Shown here: piece after piece, positions 47,502 to 59,099 of the stretch
How positions within the stretch are numbered: the first letter of the stretch is position 1
Layout of the letters: every line of letters starts with the position of its first letter
NCBI RefSeq assembly: GCF_030272615.1
Contig: NC_081405.1
Location: 473,482,008-473,546,007 of the forward strand
Direction of reading: 5' to 3'
DNA from: Cryptomeria japonica
Taxonomy: Eukaryota; Streptophyta; Pinopsida; Cupressales; Cupressaceae
Length of the DNA stretch: 64,000 bases
The notes under the pieces: model-generated
Told to the model about the DNA's origin: nothing
Databases searched by the model: none
Seen by the model: only the letters and a program-made list of their open reading frames with translations
Made by a program: the position numbers and the translations under genes

Positions 47502-50500
47502 ATGGCACCTAAGATCGAGAAGCCCGTTGTTGTTAAGAACATCGAAAACCCTCACTGAAATACTCTCTAACTCCCAAAGTAGCATCTGAACCGGATGATA
47601 AAAATGCATTTTCACTCATTTTGGATAGGGTTTTACTAGTTGAGGATGTCATATTCTTTACTAAGTGTCGTGTTGAGGAACTAGGTCATGTTGAGATCAA
47701 GGACACATATGATGAATTGTGTACCGATGGGAAATTGGATAGCAAGTATGAACACATTAAAATCAAGGGATTGAACGAAGCCCTAACCTATCCCCGTGTC
47801 TTCAAATCCCAGTGGGTTAAATTTGTTTTGAGCAGAGTTCATGATGACTTCATGTGGTTAGAGGAGAAACCATTCAAGATCACCAAGGAAATCATCCACT
47901 TGATCACCGGTTACCCTATTTTTGATCATGCCCGAGCTCAAAAAATGATATCACAAAAGGAATTGATCACTTTAACCATAGTTGAATCTAATTGCAGAGG
48001 ACTGAAACTGAACAATGTCACAGATGCAGAGCTGAAGTTTTCCATTAGAGTAATAGGTTATTGTTTCTTTCAATCGGTAAGGGAAAATAGTGTACCCTGT
48101 GCAGTAGTCGATTTAGCATATAAAATTGTGAAGGAATGAAAATTGATCTATGTGAAGTATTGTTGAAAAACCTGTTTGAAAATCTAAACACCATAAGGAA
48201 GCCAAAGAAGAACAACTCGACTAACACACTGAAGTTTGGATCACTTTTGGTATGCATGTTTTTCTATTTTGAGAAATTCTTTCCATCAGTCGGTAATGTA
48301 GTTTGGGAGCTACACCAACCAATCACCCATCAAATAAATGACTTCATCAAATGGCTAGGTGATAACTTTAATGATATTATGGATGATCACTTTAGTAAGT
48401 TTCAGGAAAGGATGCATAACAGGTACTAGATCCCACCCTAGTTAGTAGAGAAATACAAGGATGACATATGCTTTGAAGTAGACACCGACTACTACTATGT
48501 TAATGTTGTGGAACCAAGAACTCAATCTTTGCCACCTATGGTTTATGAGATTGATTTTGACATCACACAACAATAGATAGATGCTTTTCTTACATTACCA
48601 AGGCATGCTACCGAGCTGAGATACGGTACATATGAAGAAGTTAAAGAGAAAGTTAAGATGAGCATTGTAGTACCAAAGGCTACAAGGAAAGCAACAAAAA
48701 TGATCAAGGCATTAACGGAGAACTTTGGAGAAGGTTCTTCCTCCACACCTGTCAAGGGAACTCTAGTCATCACCGAGGAGGAATCAGAAGCCCAAGAAGT
48801 AGCTATTACATTGAGCACCGAGTTGCCTAAAGGGAAAGTTTTGAAAAGGAAGAAACAGGATACATCAAAGGTATCACCGGCACCTTCAGTAAAGCGCCCA
48901 AACACAAGATCATCTGCAGCGTCACCAAGTAAGAAACCAAATAATGTTGCTGCACCAAAGGTAACAAAAACCTATAAGAAATCTACTCGGAGACTCATTT
49001 TGACTAAAGAGTCCAGTGACACCAAATCTGAAGACAAAAGTAAATTTCAGATTGTTAAGAGCAAAAAGAAAGAAGTACATAATGTTGATAACATTTGTGC
49101 TAATTTGAAACAATATGGTGGATTTGGAACATTTAGATATGTTAAGTATGAATCCAGAAATGATGATGAAAAGAGACAAATTGAAGAAGCTGTCATCTGC
49201 ACTCTTCTAAAATTCTGATTGGTCCCATTGGAAGTAACTAATTCTCTTCCAAAAGAATTGTATTTGCATATTGATAACAGGTGGAAATATGCCATGGACT
49301 CGGAAAAGAAGATGAGAGAAAGAAGTTTGGTACATCTCTTTCCAGACATGTTGGTAGATGAAATAAGTGAACATCTAAAAAACTACCACACAAACTTTCT
49401 AGTCAAGCAAAGAGCCTTGAAATTGATGAATGACTTTTATTTGGATGTAGAGAATGAGACCAAGGAAAAATGGCAGGAAATCTTTTGAATCAAGAATGAT
49501 GGTGAGCAAGTTGAAGTTGAAATAGTTGATGTCACCGAGCAAGATCCCGATATCACCGAGAAAGACCCTGCTGACACTATACAAATTGATGAGGATATCA
49601 TGGACACCGAGGCACAAGAATAGGAAATGATAGAAGGGAATGCATATGCCAAACTGGTATCTAGTGAGTCATTTTTGGAACAAGTTCTGCCCTATCCTCC
49701 GGTCACTCAACCTATTTCAACTAAGGCCCCTTAGGATATTGAACAAGGAATAGAGGGTCACAAGTCTACAGAAGGAGAAGCTACTTCTTAGGTCACCAGG
49801 GAATAGACTTCTCAAGCTCCTTCTAGCACTAAAAATGTTACAACTGAGACCCCGAGCAAGGATTCACCGAAGGCTACATCAGAGGTTCAAGAAATTGACA
49901 AAAGTGTTGCCTCTACCGAGCAACCTACCAAGGGTCAACAAGCCTCCCAAGCCATTGTATTAGTTCAACCGGTGAAAGCTAAAGAAAAGAAAATGAAAAA
50001 GCATAATTTCAAATTAGATTTGTCAAAACCAATAGTGTTGCCGAATGTAGACATATCCAAATTAAAAGGGCAAGCACTCATTGAATTCGGTGAACTATGC
50101 AAAGCCAAAGAAGAATAGGAAAAACAAATGGCTATTCAAAAGAAAAACAAAGTACTTCAGAAGGTGAAAGCACTATTAATAGATATGCTACTTGAAGCTA
50201 TAGTGTCGAAAAATGCAGCCATCCATATTCAACTGGATGAACTCCTAACTAAAATAGAGACATCTGGAGTAGATGCATCTGAATATTTGAGCAAATTGAA
50301 GGACAAAGAGCTCACTGCTAGAATGATTGAAGAGGTATAGAAAGCCATTACTATTGGCAAAGTAAAACTTGTCAAATTTATTGCTAAGTTGTCCCCTCAA
50401 CTCAAGTGTATTCTTTATTTATTTCAAAAACTTTGTACATTCTCTTTATTCATTAAAGATATAAAAAATAAAACAGAAGTGATTGAGAAAGAGATCACCG

Positions 50501-50868
50501 ATCTCTCAAATAAGTTGACCACTGAGCCAAACTCTATTCAAAATTTCTATACCAAGCTACAAAAGCTCATGGCTCAACAATTGGAACTTAGGAATGAAGA
50601 GCACAAAATAAGGATGGACATTATGACTCTTCAAACCTTATTCATTCTACACTTGTCCTTCATCCAAGAGAAAATCAACAAGGATACCTCCCTATCCACT
50701 CAACAAGAGGGAAGCACTTTAGATGGACTAATTTCACTGTTAGTTGACATTACAGCTCAAAATTCACTCATGGATAGTGTCAAGGATGCCCTCTCTACCG
50801 CTCTCACCGATGCAAGGACAAAGTACAAATCCATTTTTGACCAGTTGTCTCCACTGAATGGTAACTAG
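47502..50868 (+). pseudogene. ORF2 of E4: about 1,120-codon unknown protein, disrupted
   Basis: Opens at ATG 47,502 (APKIEKPVVVKNIE), changes frame near 47,555 and again near 48,137, then holds one frame to TAG 50,866. Layout: a globular region of about 300 residues (RVLLVEDVIFFTKCRVEEL, FKITKEIIHLITGYPIF); a basic, serine/proline-rich linker with KRKKQ and KSKKK clusters (about 48,750-49,080); a second globular part (LYLHIDNRWKYAMDSEKK); a Thr/Glu/Pro-rich part; and a C-terminal coiled coil. Premature stops: TAG at 48,427, 48,439, 48,574, 49,621, 49,732, 49,789, 49,804, 50,116 and 50,338; TGA at 49,216 and 49,486. No known domain. The order resembles loci A-C; relation inferred and weak. Confidence 0.8.
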
Positions 50869-51198
50869 GTTTTGATGTTTTTCAAAAAGGGGGAGTGTAG
50901 TATACAGGGGGAGTATACCGAATAGAATAGAGTATCCAAATGCAAAGTTAATTTTGATAGGGGGAGCAGTGAACTGAGTAGTGACAACCAAGCAGTTAAT
51001 ACAGAATATTAATCAGAGTGCATGCATAATCAGAGTTTTGTACAGTATATTGATAAGGGGAGTATATCTGAATATACTTTTTTATTGATAAATGTATATA
51101 CTGTCTGATTAGTCAAATTTTGTAAGTATATAGATTTTTGAGTTATAACTTTGAAAGAAGTTTTGTCAAACATCTCAACTAATGTCAAAAGGGGAGAT
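50869..51198 (+). other. 3' internal region of E4 with five PPT-like runs
   Basis: Purine runs AAAAAGGGGGAG (about 50,884), CAGGGGGAG (about 50,905), TAGGGGGAG (about 50,959), AAGGGGAG (about 51,055) and the terminal AAAAGGGGAGAT (51,187-51,198) next to the LTR. Only the last is in position to define the LTR start. No coding sequence. Confidence 0.85.
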
Positions 51199-52356
51199 TG
51201 TTAATACTTACTAAGTTTCCATTAGTTTTATGTCCAAAGTCATTCTATATACTCTAGTCGGTTACTACTACCGAAATATTCAATCGGTAAGCACAAAGCA
51301 GTCGGTTATAGAAGAAAGTAGTCACAGAGCCCAGTATACATCGAGCTGTCTACCGAGCAGCAATAATGATATACCGAGTGAACACACACTGAGTGAAACG
51401 TGTTACCAGATTCATTGAACCTAGACACACATGGGAAACATGTTACAAGATCGAGGAACAAAGAACCATTATCACATTGGAAATTGCACTTAAAGATTTT
51501 GTATGATTTTGAGGTCATCTATCCAATGAAATATTTTGTATGGTTATTCATTTGATAAATCATGTTTGTAAGATCGAAGCAATGAACCAGATCATCGACA
51601 TAAGAGATCTATTTATATGTAGAATGATTTAAGGATCAGAGATGGAAAAACAAAGGTGTATGAAGCAAGACATGTGTAATAGATAAGGAAGCATTGAGTA
51701 TTGTGACTGTCAGAGACACAGAGGTCACCGAGAAGGATTTCAGAGAACAGTCAAGGAACAAAGTAAATAGAAGGGTTTACCGAGTTACTTTATGGATTAC
51801 TGAGGTATGCTATAAGCAAGGTAATCTCATTTTGAGCACATAGAATCTGCTATAACATTTCAGATGTGAAGTTGCAGATATTTGTAAAGATTTTATTATA
51901 ATATTTTGAGTTGTAAGAGGAACCTTTAACAGTGTAAAAGACTCTAATAAAGTCTATAAAATGTAAACCCTTTAACCAAGTGCAACATTTAGTTTAAGTG
52001 TTGTAAAATCCTTTAGCAAGGTAGATCTAACGATCTTGATACTCCTAATAGGGTAAGCTATCAGAAATAGCTAAAGATGTAGCTCTAACCGAGCAACCTT
52101 TATTATTGTAGTAGTGAAGTTGTGGGTGCCATCCCCACTGCAGTTTTTCTCTCTAACCAAGAGATTCTGCATAACCAAAATATATGTGTTATGGAGTGAA
52201 TCATGTATGATTGTTATTCATTTGTTTTAGCTTGATGTTATGTTACAATAGTTTTTGGTTTATGCTTAATAGTAAAGTTATTGCAAAAGAAAGGATTTGA
52301 AGTACTGATTCACCCCTCCCCTCTCAATACATTAGCTTTCCATATTGGGCCTAACA
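51199..52356 (+). repeat. 3' LTR of E4
   Basis: 1,158 bp. It matches the 5' LTR with scattered, mostly transition, differences and lacks a segment of about 20 bp present near 44,555-44,580. Confidence 0.93.
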
Positions 52357-52361
52357 AGATT

Positions 52362-53316
52362 ATCAATTGACGATTGTCTTGTACCTCTCCCTTAGGGTTG
52401 GGTATGGTTTCATGTTGTTTTCATATCTTTGCATAAGCTTCATTTTGATTCAGATTCATGCTTTAGATCACTTTTCATTGTGGATTTAGAGCATGTACTT
52501 TGTCAATTATAAGAAATTAGGGTTTACTCTTTAGGGTTTCTCTACATTGTTTGCTTTCATCTTAGGACCTTGCATGCACACAAGGTTCTTGCACACACAT
52601 TTTCATTACATTATCAACTATTTGTGGAGGTGGAAATCACCAACAAAAGGGTTTTATTAAGGAAAAACCCTATATATCCACCCCAAACCCTATTTACAGG
52701 TTCAAGTACAGGTTCAGATCCGAGTGTCGCTAAAAGTTTTAGGACCGGAAGAGCACATAGGGATAGTTCTGGGTTGCAGATCTTAGCAAAAGCTACAAGG
52801 ATAGGGGCGTGGCACCCTGGTCCTACCCTGGATAGTGGTGTGGCACCATAGTTCTACCCTCTGTCAATAGGATCTGGCAGAATAGCACTTTACAAGCTCC
52901 AGAATCCATCTTGACAGTTGCAGCTCCAAAAGTGCAGAATCATGACAGTGGCGTGGCACCCTGGTCCTGGAAATTTTCTTCTTAAATTTTAGACATAGGT
53001 GCATCATTGATTTTTCCTTCTGATCTATAATTTTTAGCAGTCTATCAATTTTCCTTTGATCTGCATTCTTAGATCAGGGTTTGCTTGCTTACTTGCATTC
53101 AAGGTTAGATTGCATTTTTGCATCATTCCTCTCTCTCATTTACAACAAAGGAATAAAAAACCTAAGAGGTAATCCACAATTCTCTCTTCCTCATAAGAAT
53201 TAGTCGAAGTGCTTTACCTCCCTAGGCTATTTCATATTACATGAGTGTGTATGAGAGTGGGATTAGGGTTTCCATACTTAGTCTCACTTTTTCCCCTACA
53301 CAAAGATCATCGAAGA
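52362..53316. other. Leader-like region upstream of locus B with short repeats
   Basis: No ORF is supported. GTGGCACCCTGGTCCT occurs at about 52,809 and 52,963, with a variant GTGGCACCATAGTTCT at about 52,840. The region continues, across E4, the sequence that ends at 44,395, so E4 probably inserted into the 5' flank or leader of locus B. Confidence 0.5.
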
Positions 53317-55156
53317 TGAAATCAAAAGGAGAGAGACCAAATAAAAAGGGAAAAAATTTGAAGAGTGTCCTATTGCAGACATCCCCATATTTTCCAAGAA
53401 GGGGGTGGTCATCAAGGAAGAGGTGCAGCTTGAGACTTCAAAGACAACAACTAAGGGTAAAGGGTCGGTGGTGGGAGAACATGGACAAAATCTAGAGGAA
53501 CATCATGTCATTGACATCCCTACATTTTACAAGGAGGGAGTTGTCATCAAAGGAGAGGGGCAACCAAAGGCTTCAAGGTCAAGCACCAAGGGTAAAGGAC
53601 TGTTGGTGGGATAGATCAAAAGGGTGGAGAAAGGTAAAACTAGGATCTCAAATTGTGTTGACATCCCTGACACCGATGATCCAAATGTGCCCCCTCCTTC
53701 CCTTCCAAAGGATTTTTTCCATGAAGAGGCACTTGCTGAGGATTTGAATGAAAATGACAGAGCTTTGGTCCCAAGTGTTATTCTAGCTGAGGAAGTGGTT
53801 GATGAAAGGGTGAGTGCTATAAAGGAATTCATGTTAGATGACAATTTTATGAATTCCCCGAAGTTTAAGTCTTTTTGGCTTCAAGAAAACCTAAGAAATG
53901 TAGCTCTGGGGGAAGAAGTAAATATTGACCCCAATAACATTCAATGCACCCTCAAGGAAGCTAGAGAAATGGTGGCCAATAGTGGAATTATTCTAATTCC
54001 TGGATGGGATCACGTGAAACTATTTTTGTTAGACCAAGTTGTTAGGTAGGATGACCCAAGGTATTTGAAAGAATATGAAAACTATGGGTCCTGAGTTAAT
54101 GTAAATATCAAAGCCTTTGACGTTTGGGCCAGGGGATCAAGTGTAAATAGGCCAATTGTTCCTTTTGAGATAGAGTAGTAGTGGGGAGAAGCAATCCTAA
54201 TGACAACCAATGACACCACAACAGGAGAGGTTGTTTCTTTGACTTCCCATGTAGCACAACTTTCTCAGTTGTTAGTGCTGGACTTAGAAGAAAAACATAT
54301 TTATTTGAGGGATACTTTGGCCAAGTAGTATCATGATTATAATTTGTTATTTGTTGAGAATTGTAAACTAAAGGAGAAATTGAATAAAGTAGAGGAAGGG
54401 ACCCCAAGGGGAATAAGGCCTGGGGAATTGGAAAGGGATACTAGAGAGATTCAGGAGGCTAAGGAAGAAGCCTCCAAGACATATTTTGAAATCAGGAGAG
54501 ATACAATTTTGAAGGTATCTGGTAGATTCATGGATAGATTAGAGGAAGTCCATGCCAGTTATTCCTCCCTAGCAAAAATTGACATTGATTTAGATTCCAT
54601 TATTTCATTCTTTTTGTCCGTTAAAGCTACTTGGATTCTTAAAGGGAAACAACTAAAGGAGGTTCTCCTGCCTTCTTCACAAAGGAAAGGGAGTGAAGCT
54701 AAAGAGATAGAAGTCACATGGAAGAATTATAATAAATTAATCAAAGAACTCCCTGTCATTGAGGAAGAGAAGCAAGTAATGAATGATAGATTTGAATCAT
54801 TCAAAGGATTGCAGCGATGGGATATCCCTTCAATTTTGACACCCATGTAACACATTAAAGACTTGGTTTCCTGACATGCAAAATTTGAAAAGGCTATTTT
54901 AGGGGTTCTAGAAGCCTTAGAATCAAACCCAGACCAGGAGGCCTCATACATTATAGTTTTGGATAGAATCATGGATGTTGAGGGGTTGTACCACAATTTT
55001 ATTGTGGAAGTAGCAGGGGTACCAACATAGGCAACTAGGACAGCTATGAATAGGTTGAAAGGCCTTTAAAAATTTTAATGGCCAATTGACAAGATGGAGG
55101 GGTGGTACAACAAGTACTGTGTTGTCCTCCAACAAATCTTAGAAGAAGAAGACTAG
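53317..55156 (+). pseudogene. Locus B: C-terminal half of the A/B/C family, disrupted
   Basis: ATG at 53,317 opens a lysine-rich start (KSKGERPNKKGKNLK); after a frameshift near 53,375 one frame continues to TAG 55,154. Parts: a duplicated, K/G-rich segment (53,375-53,615); an acidic linker; a conserved block with FMLDDNFMNSPKFKSF (about 53,828) and GIILIPGWDHVKLFLLDQV (about 53,982); a coiled coil (about 54,350-54,800); and a C-terminal block with FIVEVAGVPT and WPIDKMEGWY. Stops: TAG 53,612, TAG 54,047 and further ones near 54,092, 54,173, 54,176, 54,326, 54,848, 54,872, 55,028, 55,067 and 55,076. The same blocks occur in locus C. Function unknown. Confidence 0.72.
53375..53615 (+). repeat. 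In-frame tandem duplication in locus B
   Basis: Two copies of about 40 codons: DIPIFSKKGVVIKEE...TKGKGSVVG and DIPTFYKEGVVIKGEG...STKGKGLLVG. The copies keep the same frame, so the duplication arose while the protein was under some constraint or shortly before decay. A third DIP(D/T) start follows at about 53,665. Confidence 0.75.
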
Positions 55157-57291
55157 TCTCTATTTTTGCCATTTTGTCTCCCTTCCTTGCAAGCCTGCTA
55201 CATCAAACAATGACTTCTCAAGAAACAAGGAATGAATGACTAACAAGGAGGGTACCACACTATCAACAAGGATACCTTTTGATGTACTTCTTCCTAGTTA
55301 GGGTCTTTTGACATCCATTCTCATTGACTAGAAGCTTGTTTCACTCCCTTGTGTCATAAAAGGGAATTCGGAGCCTTGAGTACATGTGAAAATTTTGTGA
55401 TCATATGTACTAAAGAAAGGCTTATAAGTAATAGGACACAATTATACAAGAGTATTGCACCTCAATTCTATGAATGTACTTGTTTTGACTTGAAGATCAA
55501 TAAAGAATACATTCTCTTTTCTGGTTTGATATTGTGTTCATGAGTTGTATGAGTTTCAAATGCTTAGAGTGTTGTAATCTTTTCTAATCTAAGTGATTAT
55601 GTGTATGATTTGATGGGTTGCATTTACAACAAATAAATTACATTTTATCAAAAAATACTCCAACATAGGATAAACTAGTGTGAGATCGGGCTAACGTTTT
55701 GTTTCTTGAGTTGAATGTTTATGCAAGGAATTTATGTTCAAAGATCTCCATGGGATTAAAACCTAAATCCACATTATTGTAAGAGTCATGGTCTTGTTTT
55801 GACTCTGTATTCCCTAGAAAGTAAGCACTGGTCATGTTTTTCAAATTTTAGAATCAATCAATCATTAAAATTTATTTGTTTTCAACACTAGAATTAAGTT
55901 TAGGAATAGCGTATATTAGAACAAGTTTCAATGTACCAAAAGGTGACATAAAATAAGGTCTGAGTCAAAGAGTACAAAGTTTTTTCAATATTTCCTTGGT
56001 ATATTTTCATTGAAACATCTGATAAAGTACAATGCTTTGTCAGGCAAGTAAGAATATCAAAGTGATGTTGCTATAGGGATACCCACCTAGGTTTTGCAAA
56101 GCCTTAAGAGTATAAAGTTGTAGTTAGGGTGCTACACTTTGTTCATTGGCCAAATCTAGTCCTACCACTTAACCATGAGTGGGTGACTATTTCTGTAGAG
56201 TGTGGGAATTTGTAGATTTGAGTACCAACACTCAGTTTATTGAAGATCAATAAAAGATATCATTTTATGTTCTAATCTCGTTTTGTTGTCCATCTGTTAT
56301 ATGAGTTTCATATGCTTAAAACATTTTCAACTTGTCTTTTCAAATGAAAATGTATGTGTGTTGATGGGTTTCATTTGCAGAAAATGAACTAAATTCTATC
56401 AATAACATAGTAACATAATATGTATGAATAAATGTAACATAATGTGTATGAGTTAATTGATCATTCTATTGATAAATTGAATTATTTTAACACTTAATTG
56501 TTATTGCAATATCAATTGTATAAGAAAATGATTATTACTTGTATATTTAATTAATTTTTCCTTCTCTGTATATGAGTTTAATGTTCCTTTGTCTCAAACC
56601 CAATATCTTCCCGAGAAGAAGTCATGGTCTTATGGATTCATACATTTCGCCATTTTCAATGAGTTTTGTTATGGTTACAATGAATGTACTTTGTAAGTCA
56701 GTGGGCATTCAAATTTTTAAGACTAGGGCATCCTCATTTTTATCAATTAATATGCATTAGGAATGGCATTGTATCACATACATAATCTTATTTCAAGGAT
56801 ATCAATGTCACATCGAGTTTGTTAATGATACCACACCTCATCAAAATTTTTATTATAACATGTTGCTATAAACGAGAGATAGAAATAAATAATATAGCAT
56901 GTTGCATTATTGTGATTTATGTAATTTAACATATCATGTTAGCATAATGTATGTAATATAGTGTATCGTGTTACTCTGATGTATGCAATATAGGGACCAA
57001 TGGTGTGGTCTCTCTATTGATATTATTTTTGATATACATGGAGTGATTTTAAAATTTATATTAATAATGTTGGATACATTGAAGTTTGACATGTAGGTTG
57101 CACATGCAATAAAACAAAATAAAAATGGACCAATCTCACTATAAATAAATAGTCATTCACAAAAACTATAGGAAAATACCAAAAATATGAATTTTGTCCA
57201 CAAAAATATACCATCATGTCCCTCTGTAAACATAAATTTAAATGGTTTTATTAAAAACCATAGTCATAAAGCCAAGAAAGATAATAAGATT
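55157..57291. other. Flank of locus B with a diverged direct repeat
   Basis: No gene supported. The stretch at about 55,490-55,655 (TTGAAGATCAATAAAGAATA, TATGAGTTTCAAATGCTTAG, TTGATGGGTTGCATTT) recurs in the same order at about 56,236-56,402 (TTGAAGATCAATAAAAGATA, TATGAGTTTCATATGCTTAA, TTGATGGGTTTCATTTGCAG). Spacing is about 745 bp. Both contain an AATAAA word, so they may be duplicated 3' ends. Confidence 0.6.
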
Positions 57292-58270
57292 TTATGGGAG
57301 AGACCTCCTCCATGATGATAATCTTCTTTCAATCCTTGCAAACCTCATTGGTGGGTGGGGACTATTATGTCCTGTGAAGAGGTGCGTATAATCCAAAACC
57401 ACTAGATTGGTGGGGAAAAGGGCACTGACAGTAGCAACGTCATCATTTGGGTGTGGCAATTGGACCCGCCACATCCATGGATCTAAATCTCGGCTGACGG
57501 TGCACATTATGTGTACCATTAGGAGAGCTACGAGCCAGTTGACAAAGGGTCTGAAAATGGGCCATAGCACCCTATATATTTCACTTTGTCTCCAAACACG
57601 GAATGAAAAGAAGAGGTTTGTTATGTGGACATTATAGTATGTCTCACCATTGTCATGTCTGTGTATGTCAACTCGCCATCCAATGCTAAGGCGAGAACAC
57701 ATCCTCATCCATGTAGCCTCTTGGTTGCACTCTTCTATCTCTCGGTGTAACCTACACATTCATCCAACAAGAGTGCTTGTTATTTAACAATGGCATTCAA
57801 TAAATGCCATAAATATTCCTACAATAAGCGTGTCAATTATTTAACTAAACCATTCAATAATTGTAATACATATTCATACAATAAGAGTCTTACTTATTTA
57901 ACCCTAGCAGTCAATAAATCTGATACATAAAGGTGCAATACTGAAAAATAAAGAGGCAGAATCAAAATTAAAACCTCCTCCTATCGCTCTTGGTGTACGT
58001 GTTTGTCATTGCTTTGTAGAAGGCGAACAAATATCTAAAATGGCACCTTCTAAGAAAGAAACGGTGTGTAAAAACATTAGGGACAATAATACAAAGAATT
58101 ACAACAATATTGCAACAAACAAATCCAGTCCATATTACTAAACATGTTGAAAGATAAAAAGCTGAACATGGAGCTAAGAAAAATGTAGTATGAAGGTAAT
58201 GAATGACACATGGTTTAAAATACGATACAGATAAAATAGCGATCACCACCTCCCACACAAAGTGAAACAA
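57292..58270 (-). CDS. Possible two-exon gene, unknown product
   Basis: Minus strand. The downstream exon, 57,751-57,292, encodes about 152 codons without a stop, beginning LHREIEECNQEATW and ending RLSSWRRSLP before a stop. The upstream open segment ends at 57,975 with GATAGGAGGAG then GTTTT; the next exon follows TGTAG. Splicing out 57,974-57,752 (223 bp, GT-AG) keeps phase, completing an AGG codon. The upstream exon may start at 58,049 after TTTCTTTCTTAG; the open frame reaches 58,270 but has no ATG and is very hydrophobic. GC content is higher than around it. No family recognised; it may be a gene fragment. Confidence 0.4.
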
Positions 58271-58589
58271 AAAAGTTTCACGATCAAAGAAACATAATGT
58301 GACATGTTATTCGTTGCAAAAAAATGTACCGAGTGACTTGTATAGAACATCTTAGCTATTGACATGAATATGAAAATGTCATGTAGTCGTTTGCAGGGAA
58401 AACTTTAAGAAACCCCCCCTTGGACAAGGTGTAAAAACCTGGCGAAAGTTGTATAATTCCGAGGAAAATTTTAATTTTACTAGCGAATTTTTGTGTTTAT
58501 GGAGAAAAATAATAATCTCCATTAGCGAATTAGCTATGATCACTCAAAGTTTGTGAAAAATCCTGGAGAATTGTAATGTTTTTAAAACC

Positions 58590-58785
58590 CGAAAAATATT
58601 TGCATGGGCAAATTGTAATTTTTTTAAAACCAGAAAAATATTTGCATTGGCAATTTTAACCTATTTTCAAACCATTGAAAAAAAGTACTGGTGATTTCAA
58701 CCTATTTTCAAACCATAAAAATAAAATATTGGTGATTTCAATCTATTTTCAAACCATAAAAAAAAAAATTGGTGATTTCAAGATA
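58590..58785 (+). repeat. Short diverged tandem repeat, about 48-bp unit
   Basis: TTAAAACC(C/A)GAAAAATATTTGCAT appears twice, then CCTATTTTCAAACCAT with TTGGTGATTTCAA appears three times. Units differ mainly in A-run length. Confidence 0.7.
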
Positions 58786-59099
58786 TTAACTTTAAGTCAT
58801 TAAAACACATGGCACACAGTCGTTAACTATCTGCCTGGAAGACTGTCCATTAGAAAATCTTGTGACCTAGCGACAAGCCCTTACAACTCTCTCTATCTCC
58901 AACTTGCAAGCTGAAAATGGTAAGCCTTCGTAACCTCGAGATCTAGTGACTGAGGGAAACTGAACTGGTACTCACCAATTCTCAACCGCAAATGTTAAGT
59001 CCTCATCACCGCAGTGACTTGGAGATAGTGATAACTTTAACCCTTGCCACATACTTGCCAACATAAAAATATTTATCTCTTAACTGCTATCACTTCACT

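Larger units (their letters stand above)
44396..52356 (+). mobile_element. Copia-like LTR element with Gag and a large second ORF but no pol (E4)
   Basis: LTRs 44,396-45,572 and 51,199-52,356 (TGTTA...CCTAACA) are flanked by a perfect target duplication AGATT (44,391-44,395 and 52,357-52,361). An exact initiator tRNA-Met primer site (45,575) and a PPT (51,187-51,198) define a complete 7,961-bp element. The interior holds a Gag reading frame and a second ORF of about 1,120 codons. No protease, integrase, RT or RNase H motif is visible in any frame, so the element would depend on an autonomous copia relative. LTR differences are mostly transitions. Confidence 0.92.
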
